From the NCBI GenBank assembly GCA_019748235.1, contig JAIEPU010000072.1, positions 34,422 through 98,421 of the forward strand: a DNA stretch of 64,000 nt. Direction: 5' to 3'. This DNA is from a bacterium (GTDB lineage: Bacteria > Planctomycetota > Planctomycetia > Kolteriales > Kolteriaceae). Under the pieces are notes generated by a model that searched no databases, had not been told where the DNA came from, and saw nothing but the letters and a program-made list of their open reading frames with translations. The position numbers and the translations under genes were made by a program. This document shows, piece by piece, positions 44,303-55,184 of this stretch. Position 1 is the first letter of the stretch. Each line of letters begins with the position of its first letter.

Positions 44303-45712
44303 ATGTCGCGGCCCACACGTCAATTGGTTCTCATCAGTCTCATCGCCTTCGGGATTTTGTCGGCCGATCGCGCAATGGCCAAAGCACCGAACATCGTCGT
44401 TATCTTGGCAGATGATCTAGGCTGGTCGGATCTTGGCTGTTACGGAGCCGACCTCCATGAAACGCCTCGACTGGATCAATTGGCGAAGGACGCGCTGCGG
44501 TTCACGCAAGCATATTCCGCGGCGCCGGTTTGCACGCCGACACGTGCCGCGTTACTGACCGGCAAGCATCCGACTCGGCTTAACATCACGACTTGGTTTG
44601 AATCCTCCTCCAATCCGACCAAAGGAAAGAAGCTCATTCCGCCGACGACAAGCGGCAATCTCGATCTCGCTGAGGTCACACTTGCCGAAAGACTCCATGA
44701 AGCAGGCTACTTCACGGCGCTCGTTGGAAAATGGCATCTCGGCGATGCACTGCATTACCCGGAAGTGCAGGGGTTTGATCAAAACATCGGCGGCACGTTT
44801 TGGGGAGCGCCGGCAACTCATTTTGCTCCTTACTTAGGGAAAGCCACCGAGACTGAAGAGCGCCGATATGTTCCGGGGTTGAGCAATTGGAAAAAGGACG
44901 AGTATCTCGCGGACCGGCTCACGAGCGAGGCGATCAAGGTCATTCAACAGCACCGCGCGGACCCGTTTTTCCTCTACCTGGCCTATTATGCGGTACACAC
45001 GCCGCTCGAGGCGCCGGCCGATCTCGTCGAAAAGTATCGCGCGAAAATCCGGCCGGAGATGAAGCATCAAAATCCGACCTATGCCGCTATGGTCGAAAAC
45101 CTGGATACGAATGTGGGGCGGGTGCTGGATGCCATTAAGGGGCAGGGACTCGAAGACGAAACGCTTGTCATTTTCACGTCGGATAACGGGGGGTATTTGC
45201 GAGATTCATCCGGGACTTTTGTGACAAGCAATCATCCCCTTCGATCGGGGAAGGGGTCGCTCTACGAAGGTGGGATTCGAGTTCCTCTCCTCGTCAAATG
45301 GCCTGGCCGAACAAAGCCAGGGGCGGCAAGCAATGTCCCCACCGTGACGATGGATCTGCACGCCACCATCTTGGACGTAGTGGAAAAGTCACAACCGAGC
45401 CAAACCGATGGACTCTCACTTCTTCCGATCGTTGATGGGAAACCTCATTCCGATTTCGAGCGCCCGTTCTATTTTCATTTTCCTCACTACTACCCCACGA
45501 CGACCCCTGCCAGCGGCATTCGTGACGGGGACTGGAAGTTGATTCACTACTATGAGGATGGGCGCGACGAACTCTTCGACTTGAAGTCGGACCCAGGTGA
45601 GGCTCAAAACGTTTTCAGCTCTCAGCCCGAAAAGGGGAAGGAGCTCCGTTCTAAGTTGGAGGCCTGGATCAAACAGGTGAATGCCCCTCTGCCGTCGAAG
45701 GCGTCCTCATGA
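44303..45712 (+). CDS. Secreted sulfatase (arylsulfatase A-like), second copy
   Basis: This is a 469-residue sulfatase with signal peptide RQLVLISLIAFGILSADRAMA. The active site is CTPTR (canonical C-x-P-x-R, formylglycine precursor) in a context of AAPVCTPTRAALLTG; VILADDLGWSDLG gives the metal Asp pair, GKWHLG and FTSDNGG follow. I chose ATG 44303 because GAGG precedes it at six bases; earlier in-frame starts (44261, 44285) overlap less well with a signal peptide. It lies 53 bases after the beta-helix gene and probably shares its transcript. Confidence 0.93.
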   Translation: MSRPTRQLVLISLIAFGILSADRAMAKAPNIVVILADDLGWSDLGCYGADLHETPRLDQLAKDALRFTQAYSAAPVCTPTRAALLTGKHPTRLNITTWFESSSNPTKGKKLIPPTTSGNLDLAEVTLAERLHEAGYFTALVGKWHLGDALHYPEVQGFDQNIGGTFWGAPATHFAPYLGKATETEERRYVPGLSNWKKDEYLADRLTSEAIKVIQQHRADPFFLYLAYYAVHTPLEAPADLVEKYRAKIRPEMKHQNPTYAAMVENLDTNVGRVLDAIKGQGLEDETLVIFTSDNGGYLRDSSGTFVTSNHPLRSGKGSLYEGGIRVPLLVKWPGRTKPGAASNVPTVTMDLHATILDVVEKSQPSQTDGLSLLPIVDGKPHSDFERPFYFHFPHYYPTTTPASGIRDGDWKLIHYYEDGRDELFDLKSDPGEAQNVFSSQPEKGKELRSKLEAWIKQVNAPLPSKASS

Positions 45713-45977
45713 GGATGGTAGTTCTCGCTCCTCTTTCGCGCGTCGAGCGAAGAGTTCCCTGGTCGTTCGAAATCAATTCCTCATCGCGTTAAAGAGTGAA
45801 CCTTGGACAACATGGCCTGTCCTTGAGCGACGGTAAGGGATGGATCGCCCTGATTTGTGGCGATTTGTCGCGAATCAGCGATTTTTTGCTAAAGTCTTAT
45901 CTTTGATCGTGTTGCGATGAATACTATTCAGGATGTGCCACTTCAGACGCCGGATTTGCTATAAGGCTAGGCATCTT

Positions 45978-46626
45978 CTGGAGGTCCTTTCGGTAGGGGG
46001 GACTTGAAAGCGACCGGGGTCCCTCCATAAAAATGGGCTTAACCTCCAGGAAGGATGAAGGGGATGGGGATCTGCCGGCGCCAACGGCAGCAAATGGATG
46101 GTGGCGACTTGTCACCGACATATCATCCTGATCCTAGAGCGTGTTACGTGGATTGACAGGTCTCGAAAGAGACCGGCGTGAAGCCTGGCTTTACGCAATA
46201 GGTTAAACTCGTCCCTCCAGGGGTGAGCCAGCCGAACAGCGAAAGGATTGGACCTCAAGACGACGGACCGGCACTTTCTTTGCGGCCGTGGTTTTTGTCC
46301 ATCGCAAATTCTTTCGCGTCGATCGTCCGCCGGTACCTATTGTCCCTTCGATGGCTCGCGTTGCGAGTAGCGTCAGGGACATCTAGGTGCGAGTCGCCAA
46401 CGCCGAAGGGGTGAGGGGTCGTGAGGACCTCTTCGGTCACTCGTCGAGAGGCGAAAACGTCCATCGGGCTGCGGGTACGAACTAAATCAGTCCAGGCAGC
46501 GAGTTTCGCTGGCCGGTGGATACAGGGGCATTGAGCGCCGTGTCGGTGCTCAACGGATTTGGGTTGCTGGGTGACGATTCTGTCATTCTGCTCAGCAACA
46601 GAGTCGCGACCGTCTAACGGCGGTCG
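45978..46626 (+). ncRNA. Large structured RNA or long structured gltB leader, class unknown
   Basis: No gene is seen between the sulfatase and gltB, but helices cover most of this stretch. (1) 45978-45985 with 46042-46049, enclosing 45996-46003 with 46019-46026. (2) 46052-46058 with 46123-46129, enclosing hairpins 46072-46077/46085-46090 and 46100-46105/46111-46116. (3) A GAAA tetraloop hairpin 46159-46174. (4) 46176-46183/46189-46196. (5) 46208-46215/46220-46227. (6) 46333-46346 with 46376-46390, enclosing 46355-46367. (7) 46414-46420/46426-46432. (8) 46497-46502/46506-46511. (9) 46531-46539/46545-46553. (10) 46563-46569/46593-46599. (11) 46607-46612/46621-46626. Non-Watson-Crick pairs are all G-U on this strand. 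It lacks the conserved boxes of RNase P RNA, tmRNA, SRP RNA, group I and group II introns. Exact ends are unknown. Confidence 0.6.
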
Positions 46627-46647
46627 ACTAGATGAGGGTCTTTCGTG

Positions 46648-49600
46648 ATGGCACAAATCGGTTTTCCCGAAAAGCATGGCCTATACGACCCACAATTTGA
46701 AAAGGATAGCTGCGGCGTTGGTTTCGTCGCCGATATCAACGGGAAAGCCAGCCACCAGATCTTGAAAGACGCTGACTCCGTCCTTCAGCGCATGACACAC
46801 CGCGGCGCGTGCGGCTGCGAAAACAACACCGGTGACGGTGCCGGCATCTTGACCGCCCTTCCTCACGACTTCCTGCGCAAAGTTGCTCTGGAAGACTTGA
46901 AGAGTCAGCTCCCCGAACCGGGACGCTTCGCCGCCGGCATCGTTTTTCTGCCGAAGATCAAGGCGGAGCGAGAGAAGTGTAAGCAGGTTGTCGAAGACAT
47001 CATCGCCGAGCAAAAGCAACTGCTCGTTGGCTGGCGTCGCGTGCCGACCGATGCCGCCGGTGCTGATATTGGCCCGACCGCTCGCGATGCTGAACCCTAC
47101 ATGGAGCAACTCTTCGTCGCCGCCAATGACGACATTGACGAGCAAGCTTTCGAGCGTCAGCTCTATGTCATCCGCAAGCGCGCGAGCCATGCTCTTCGTC
47201 AAGACACGACGATGAAGCAGGCGAAGATGTTCTACGTCGCCAGCCTGTCGACGCGGGTCATTATTTACAAGGGAATGCTCATGGCCGAACAGGTCGTGCG
47301 GTATTATCCCGACCTGGCGGATCCCGATTACACCAGCCATCTCGCGATGGTCCACTCCCGATTCAGCACGAATACGTTCCCTTCGTGGGACCGGGCCCAA
47401 CCTTGCCGCTTCATGAGTCATAACGGCGAAATCAACACAGTTCGCGGCAATCAAAACTGGATGTTCGCTCGACAAGGGGTGCTGAAGAGCAAGCTCTTCG
47501 GAGACGACCTGAAGAAGATTTTCCCGATCTGTGAGCCTGATTGTTCGGACTCGGGATCGTTCGACAACGTGCTCGAGTTCCTTCTCATGACCGGCCGCTC
47601 GCTTCAAGAGGCGGTCATGATGATGATTCCCGAGGCGTGGCAAAATCATGAGAACATGTCGATCACCAAGCACGCGTTCTACGAGTACCACTCGTGCTTG
47701 ATGGAACCGTGGGACGGGCCGGCATCGGTCGTCTTCACGGACGGCAAGTACATCGGCGCGGTCCTTGATCGAAACGGACTTCGTCCCAGCCGTTACTACC
47801 TGACGCATGATGACAAGGTCATCATGGCCTCTGAAGTCGGCGTGCTCCCCATTGATCCCAAGCGTGTCCGGTCGAAGGGACGCCTGCAGCCGGGTCGTAT
47901 GTTCCTCGTCGATTTCGAACAAGGGCGATTGATCCCTGATGACGAGGTCAAGACCGACATCGCTAACGATCGTCCCTACGGCGATTGGCTGAAGATCCAA
48001 AGACTCGAGCTTCAGGATCTCGACACCACGCACGAACCGCACGGCTTCGATCCAGAGACATTGCTTGCCCGCATGCAGGCGTTTGGTTACACGACCGAGA
48101 CGATGCAATTCATGCTCTTGCCCCTCATTCAAGAAGAGCGCGACCCGGTCGGTTCGATGGGAAATGATTCATCGCTCGCGTGTCTCTCGGATAAACCGCG
48201 TCTGATTTACGATTACTTCCGCCAACTCTTCGCTCAAGTCACGAACCCCGCGATCGATTCGATTCGTGAGGAAGTGATCATGTCGCTCGAGTGCTACATT
48301 GGCCCCGAGGCCAACCTACTCGAATCCACCGCGAAGAATGCTCACCGCTTGTTGTTGCCGCACCCGATTCTCAGCAATGAGGAATTGGCGGCAATCAAGC
48401 ATATCGACTATCGCGGATGGAAGGCTCGCACCATCGATACGACGTGGGCGCGAAGCGAAGGAGAAAAGGGACTCGTCGGCGCAATCGATCGCATCTGCTC
48501 CGAAGCGGAGAAAGCAATCGACGAGGGCTACCAACTCGTCGTTTTGTCGGATCGGTCGATTTCTCCCGAACGTGTCCCGGTGAGTGCGCTCCTCGCGGTT
48601 GGCGCGGTGCACCATCACTTGGTTCGTAAGTCGAAACGAACCCGGATCGGCATCATTCTCGAGACCGGCGAGGCACGTGAGGTTCATCACTTCTGCCTCC
48701 TCATCGGCTACGGTGCGGACGGCATCAATCCGTATCTCGCCTTCGAGTCGATTTGGCAAGCACAGCGTGACGGCTTGCTCGACGCTCGCTTCACTGATGA
48801 CGAACTCGTCGTGAAGGCATTCCGCAAGGGGGTCGCCAAGGGGATCCTCAAAGTCATGGCGAAGATGGGGATCTCGACGCTTCAATCCTACAAGGGAGCT
48901 CAGATCTTCGAAGCGATCGGCCTTCGAGACGAGATCGTCAAGAAGTGCTTCATTGGAACCGCGAGCCGCATTCAAGGGGTCGACTTCGAGGTTCTCGCGA
49001 AGGAAGCGATTCGCCGTCACGAACTCGGCTATCCGACCCGACAAGAGAATCGTCTGGCAGTCTTGCCGAACTACGGCGAATACCACTGGCGTGCCGAAGG
49101 GGAACGCCACATGTGGGACCCGCAGGCGATCAAGGACATTCAGATCGCGGCCCGCTCGAACGACGCGGCAGCGTATTGGCGATTCGCCGCTCACGCCAAC
49201 GACGATGCGCGAACTCGCTGCACGCTTCGTGGCCTACTTCGCTTCAAGGATGACACGGGCATGCCGGCCGTCCCGCTGGACGAGGTGGAGCCGGCGGCTG
49301 ATATCGTTCGCCGGTTCTGCACCGGCGCGATGAGCTTCGGCTCGATTTCCGCGGAAGCGCACGAAACCCTCGCCGTCGCGATGAACCGGATCGGTGGTAA
49401 GTCGAACACCGGCGAAGGTGGCGAGGACCCCGAGCGATTCAAGCCCCTCGAAAATGGCGACTCGAAGCGATCCGCAATCAAGCAAGTTGCTTCCGGCCGG
49501 TTCGGCGTCACCATTTGGTACCTGTCAAATGCGGACGAACTGCAGATCAAGATTTCGCAGGGAGCCAAGCCGGGCGAGGGTGGTGAACTGCCCGGCCGGA

Positions 49601-51226
49601 AGGTCGACTCGAACATCGCTCGCATTCGCTATTCGACACCAGGCGTCGGTCTCATCAGTCCGCCCCCTCACCACGACATCTATTCGATCGAGGATCTCAA
49701 GCAGTTGATCCACGATTTGAAGAATGCCAATCCGTCGGCTCGGATCAGCGTCAAGCTGGTTTCCGAGGTCGGCGTCGGCACGGTTGCGGCGGGTGTTGCA
49801 AAGGCGTATGCCGATCACATCTTGATCGCTGGCGATTCAGGTGGAACCGGTGCTTCGCCGCTTACGAGCATCAAGCATGCGGGCCTTCCATGGGAACTTG
49901 GCTTGGCAGAGACGCATCAGACTCTTGTTTTGAACGACCTTCGTTCACGCGTCGTCGTTCAAACCGACGGGCAGCTTAAGACCGGACGGGACGTCGTGAT
50001 CGCGGCGCTCTTAGGGGCTGAGGAGTTTGGTTTCGCGACCGCGCCGCTCGTGACGCTGGGCTGCATCATGATGCGGAAGTGTCATCTCAACACTTGCCCT
50101 GTCGGTATCGCGACGCAAGATCCTGAACTTCGGAAGATGTTCTCAGGCAAGCCCGACTATGTGATCAATTACTTGTTCATGGTGGCCGAGGAAGCTCGAG
50201 GCATCATGGCGAAGCTTGGCTTCCGCAAGATCGACGAAATGATCGGTCGGGTGGATTGCTTGAAAGTGGACGATGCTCTCAAGCACTGGAAGTCGGAAGG
50301 GCTCGACCTCTCGCCGATTCTCACCCCGGCGAAAAAGCTTCGGCCCGATGTCGAAGTTCGCAATACGAAGAAGCAGGATCACGGGCTGGATTTGGCGCTC
50401 GACAACCGCCTTATCGATCTCGCGAAAGATGCGATCGAGCATCGAAAGCAGGTCCGGATTGAGCTACCCATTGTCAACACCAATCGAACCGTCGGAACAA
50501 TGCTCAGTCACACGATCGTCAAGAAGTGGGGCGAGCCCTCACTTCCCGAGGATACGATCCATCTCCGCTTCCGCGGCTCCGCCGGACAAAGCTTCGGCGC
50601 TTGGCTCGCCAAAGGCGTGACGATGGAGATCGAGGGTGATGCCAACGACTATGTCGGCAAGGGGCTCTCGGGAGGTAAGATCATCATCTACCCGCCGAGC
50701 GAGAGCACCTTCCGACCGGAAGACAACATCATCATCGGTAACGTCGTTCTGTACGGAGCGCTGAGCGGTCAGGCCTTCTTCCGTGGCCGAGCGGCCGAGC
50801 GTTTCTGTGTTCGCAATTCGGGCGCTCACGCCGTTGTCGAAGGGGTGGGTGATCACGGATGTGAATACATGACCGGGGGACGAGTTGTCATCTTGGGGCC
50901 GGTCGGACGAAACTTCGCCGCCGGTATGAGCGGCGGGATCGCGTACGTTTGGGATCCCGATGGAAAGCTTCTCACCAACTGCAATCTCGGCATGGTCGAG
51001 ATCGAGCGTTTGGAAAGCGATTCCGATATCCGCGAAGTCAGGCAGTTGATCGAACTTCACGAGCGATACACCGGTTCCACCGTCGCGAAGAACCTTCTGG
51101 CGGACTGGGACCATGTGGTGGACAGCAGCATGGTGAAGATCATGCCGAAGGACTATAAGCGCGTCCTCGAAGAGCGCATGAAACACGAAGAAGAACTCGA
51201 TACCGGGGTTCATGGAGTGTTCACGA

Positions 51227-51234
<8 letters not shown>
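46648..51234 (+). CDS. gltB: Glutamate synthase large (alpha) subunit
   Basis: The 1,528-residue protein makes glutamate from glutamine and 2-oxoglutarate together with GltD. Domains in order: class II glutamine amidotransferase whose catalytic Cys is residue 22 ([10 protein letters not shown]), so a 21-residue propeptide must be removed; a central domain; the FMN-binding synthase domain (about 790-1170) with [16 protein letters not shown]; the 3Fe-4S cysteines in [15 protein letters not shown]; and the GXGXG beta-helix domain. Everything expected is present at normal length. ATG 46648 has GAGGG upstream. The gene follows the structured region at 45978-46626, a plausible cis-regulator. Confidence 0.98.
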
Positions 51235-52690
<1,456 letters not shown>

Positions 52691-52711
52691 TAGAATTCGA
52701 CTTTCAGACAT

Positions 52712-52760
52712 GAGGATCACTCGTCGAGCAAATCTGTTCGGCGAGTGATCTTCATTTTGA
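52712..52760 (+). terminator. Intrinsic terminator of gltBD
   Basis: A 15-base-pair stem (52712-52726 with 52739-52753, including G-U pairs) and a 12-base loop are followed by a T-rich tail (CATTTTG). It is the clearest terminator in the window and fits its place just after gltD. Confidence 0.85.
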
Positions 52761-52896
52761 GGACACCGTCGGTGCTCGTTCCCCGCTGGCATTTCTGAAC
52801 CTCTCGAATTGGATCAAGCCGTTCTCATCCTGGTGTGGTACAACGTTTTCAGGGTTCGGACCGCTATTGATGGCGGGTTCAAAGGGAGGAATGTTC

Positions 52897-53736
52897 ATGG
52901 GCCGGTGTGCTGCAGTAGTGCTTGCGCTGTTGGTGCTCACGACAACATTGTCCGCTCAGGAAATGTCGATTTTTCCGGACAAGGCGCTCGAGGCGGCGGT
53001 TCGCAAATCCGTGTTCGAAAAAAGGAACAACGATCAACCGATTCTGGCGAAGGACGTCGAGAAGATCTCGACGATCAAGGCACCAAAGGCAGGGATCAAG
53101 AATTTAGCCGGACTCGAGCATTGCCGCGAACTACGCGAACTCAATCTGTCGAACAACGAGATCGAGGAAATCGCTCCGCTCGCCCCTCTCAAGTATCTCC
53201 AGTCACTCGATCTTTCTAAGAACCGAATCAAGTCGATCGAGGCCGTGCGCGACCTCAAGATGCTCCAGTACCTCAATCTCGATGGCAACGAGATAAGTGA
53301 TCTGGCTCCGCTCGCCGGGCATGAAAGCTTAAACGCCCTTTATCTGGCGAAGAACAAGATTCAGGATATCGCTCCGATCGCTAAGCTTTCACGGTTGGTG
53401 GCTTTGTACTTGGACGATAATCAGGTGAAGGACATCTCTGTCCTCGCCACGTTGCCTAAACTGGAAAGGATTGGTCTGACGCGAAACGGCGTGACGGACA
53501 TCAGTCCTCTCTCCGCATCGATCTATTGGAAGTATCTCTTCCTTGAGGATAACCAGATTGCCGCGCTTGGCCCCCTGGTCGAGATGATCAAAAAGGATCT
53601 TGCCGAACGGAAGCGATTCGCCCCCTTCGTTCGAGTGTACATCGAAGGGAACCCACTCTCCGATGAGGGGAAGGCGCAGGTCGAGGAATTGAAGAAACTC
53701 GGCATTCGTCTGCAAACGACCAAGAAGCCTAACTAG
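52897..53736 (+). CDS. Secreted leucine-rich-repeat protein
   Basis: ATG 52897 has GGAGG seven bases upstream and gives 279 residues; ATGs at 52870 and 52891 are less likely. Signal peptide: GRCAAVVLALLVLTTTLSA. About seven 22-residue repeats of the internalin/LRR_4 type follow, with the consensus LxxLxxLxLxxNxIxDIxPL (for example LKYLQSLDLSKNRIKSIEAV; LSRLVALYLDDNQVKDISVL), capped by a helical end. Binding to a protein or glycan outside the cell is likely; the partner is unknown. It stands alone between two hairpins. Confidence 0.87.
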   Translation: MGRCAAVVLALLVLTTTLSAQEMSIFPDKALEAAVRKSVFEKRNNDQPILAKDVEKISTIKAPKAGIKNLAGLEHCRELRELNLSNNEIEEIAPLAPLKYLQSLDLSKNRIKSIEAVRDLKMLQYLNLDGNEISDLAPLAGHESLNALYLAKNKIQDIAPIAKLSRLVALYLDDNQVKDISVLATLPKLERIGLTRNGVTDISPLSASIYWKYLFLEDNQIAALGPLVEMIKKDLAERKRFAPFVRVYIEGNPLSDEGKAQVEELKKLGIRLQTTKKPN

Positions 53737-53800
53737 CGATCTCTGGTCACTCTAAAGCAGCGTCGTGAGAATTGCTGCGGCAACGCATGATGTCGCCGAT

Positions 53801-53829
53801 GTAGGCTCGGTCGTTTCGACCTAGCCTAC
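53801..53829. terminator. Long hairpin between the LRR gene and bioB
   Basis: GTAGGCT pairs with AGCCTAC, and inside it GGTCG pairs with CGACC around a TTT loop: 12 base pairs with one mismatch. There is no U-tract, so it may be a terminator for the LRR gene or an element in the bioB leader. Confidence 0.5.
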
Positions 53830-53909
53830 GATGAAGACCTGACTGTCACGAGGATTCAGCCTGGATAGGCTGCGTGAAATTGTTTTCCGAAGAGAAGAGG
53901 CGAAGCTCG

Positions 53910-54983
53910 ATGATTCAAAGCGTCCTGGGTGCGGAGCAGGGGTCAAGGTGGACCGCGTTGGCCGACCGAGTTTTGTCGGGTCATCAACTCACGACCGAGG
54001 AAGCACTCGAAATCCTCGACACACCGGACAACGAATTGCTGGACTTGCTCTCCGGCGCGTATCGAATTCGCCGGCATTACTTCGACAACACGGTTCAGCT
54101 CTATTTCCTCGTCAATGCGAAAAGCGGGATTTGTCCTGAGGACTGCAACTACTGCTCGCAATCCAAAGTTTCGGACGCTGAAATTCCGAAGTACAAGATC
54201 CTCTCGGAAGAGCAGCTCATTGAGGGCGCTCAAAAGGCAAAGGAACTGAACTCGCGGACCTATTGCATCGTCATTTCTGGCCGTTCTCCGACGCCGCAAG
54301 AGATGCGAACTGTGACGAGTGTGGTTCCGAAGATCAAGGAGAAGTTTGGCCTGCATATCTGCGCCTGCCTTGGCCTTCTTTCTCCCGATCAAGCGCGAGA
54401 GCTCAAGTCGTGCGGCGTTGACCGGGTCAATCACAACCTCAACACGGGCGAAGATCATTACGCTGAGATTTGCACGACGCATACCTATCAAGACCGGATG
54501 GAGACTCTCCAGGCAGTTCGTGATGCAGGTCTCGAGATGTGCTCGGGCGGCATCATTGGCATGGGGGAAAAGCGTGAGCACATCGTACAGATGGCAACCG
54601 CTCTTCGTGACATGAAAGTTCAATCGATTCCCGTCAACTTCCTGAATGCGATCGACGGCACCCCTCTAGAAAAGAGGCAAGAGATCGAGCCTCGTTACTG
54701 TCTGAAGGTGTTGGCGATGTTCCGCTTTGTGAACCCCGATCGAGAGATTCGCATCGCGGGCGGACGGGAAATCCAACTTCGGAGCCTTCAGCCACTCGGT
54801 CTATTCGCGGCAAACTCCATCTTTGTGGGGGATTACCTGACCACGAAGGGACAAGCACCGCTTCGCGACTACCAGATGATCGAGGATCTCGGCTTCCGTA
54901 TCGTCGTTCGGAACGAGAAGGGGGAAGAGTCGGTGTGCCAACCCCCGAAGCTCGAGGCCAACCCGCTCGAAATCGTTTCCTAG
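53910..54983 (+). CDS. bioB: Biotin synthase
   Basis: This radical-SAM enzyme of about 357 residues inserts sulfur into dethiobiotin, the last step of biotin synthesis. The SAM cluster motif is CPEDCNYC; the YYxS-like SKVSDAEIPKY, NHNLNTGEDHY and MCSGGIIGMGE segments are diagnostic, and the Cys and Arg ligands of the auxiliary 2Fe-2S cluster region (RIAGGREIQLRSLQPLGLFAANSIFVGDYLTT) are present. ATG 53910 is preferred; the frame extends to a GTG at 53874. No other biotin genes are in the window. Confidence 0.96.
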   Translation: MIQSVLGAEQGSRWTALADRVLSGHQLTTEEALEILDTPDNELLDLLSGAYRIRRHYFDNTVQLYFLVNAKSGICPEDCNYCSQSKVSDAEIPKYKILSEEQLIEGAQKAKELNSRTYCIVISGRSPTPQEMRTVTSVVPKIKEKFGLHICACLGLLSPDQARELKSCGVDRVNHNLNTGEDHYAEICTTHTYQDRMETLQAVRDAGLEMCSGGIIGMGEKREHIVQMATALRDMKVQSIPVNFLNAIDGTPLEKRQEIEPRYCLKVLAMFRFVNPDREIRIAGGREIQLRSLQPLGLFAANSIFVGDYLTTKGQAPLRDYQMIEDLGFRIVVRNEKGEESVCQPPKLEANPLEIVS

Positions 54984-55184
54984 CACGTCGATGCGATGAC
55001 TGGATGACGCACCCAACAAGGTGTCGCGGTAGCCAGTTTTTGCGTTCATCTCTGCGCCGTTGATCGAATGGTTTATCGGCGCGGTCGAAATGAGTACGAT
55101 GTATTCATTCGTAGAGACTTTTTCCGCGACATAGGATCCGCGCGAATGGTGGGTGATCGCCCCGTTCGAGCAAGGAGGCATGAG

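Noticed and set aside
45731..45758. Hairpin after the second sulfatase
   Set aside because: The stem needs a bulge and has no T-tract, so it is too weak to list as a terminator.
45978..46626. RNase P RNA (a short stretch near 46202-46240 faintly resembles its GGTAAACTCC...GAGCAAGGCCAAATAG region)
   Set aside because: The highly conserved GAGGAAAGTCC box and the AGATGAATG 3' box of P4 are absent, and helix order does not fit. tmRNA, SRP RNA and group I/II intron core motifs were also looked for and not found.
46681..48132. 483-residue minus-strand frame inside gltB
   Set aside because: Antisense shadow caused by high GC and codon bias of gltB; no domain or ribosome site. The same holds for 48316-49194, 50539-51324, 51392-52147, 53943-54623 and 43149-43919.
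55068..55184. N-terminal extension of DnaB
   Set aside because: Residues are Arg-rich and unlike DnaB, and ATG 55185 has an ideal AAGGAGG; similar upstream extensions for rplU (to 14037) and the TatD-family gene (to 57586) were rejected likewise.
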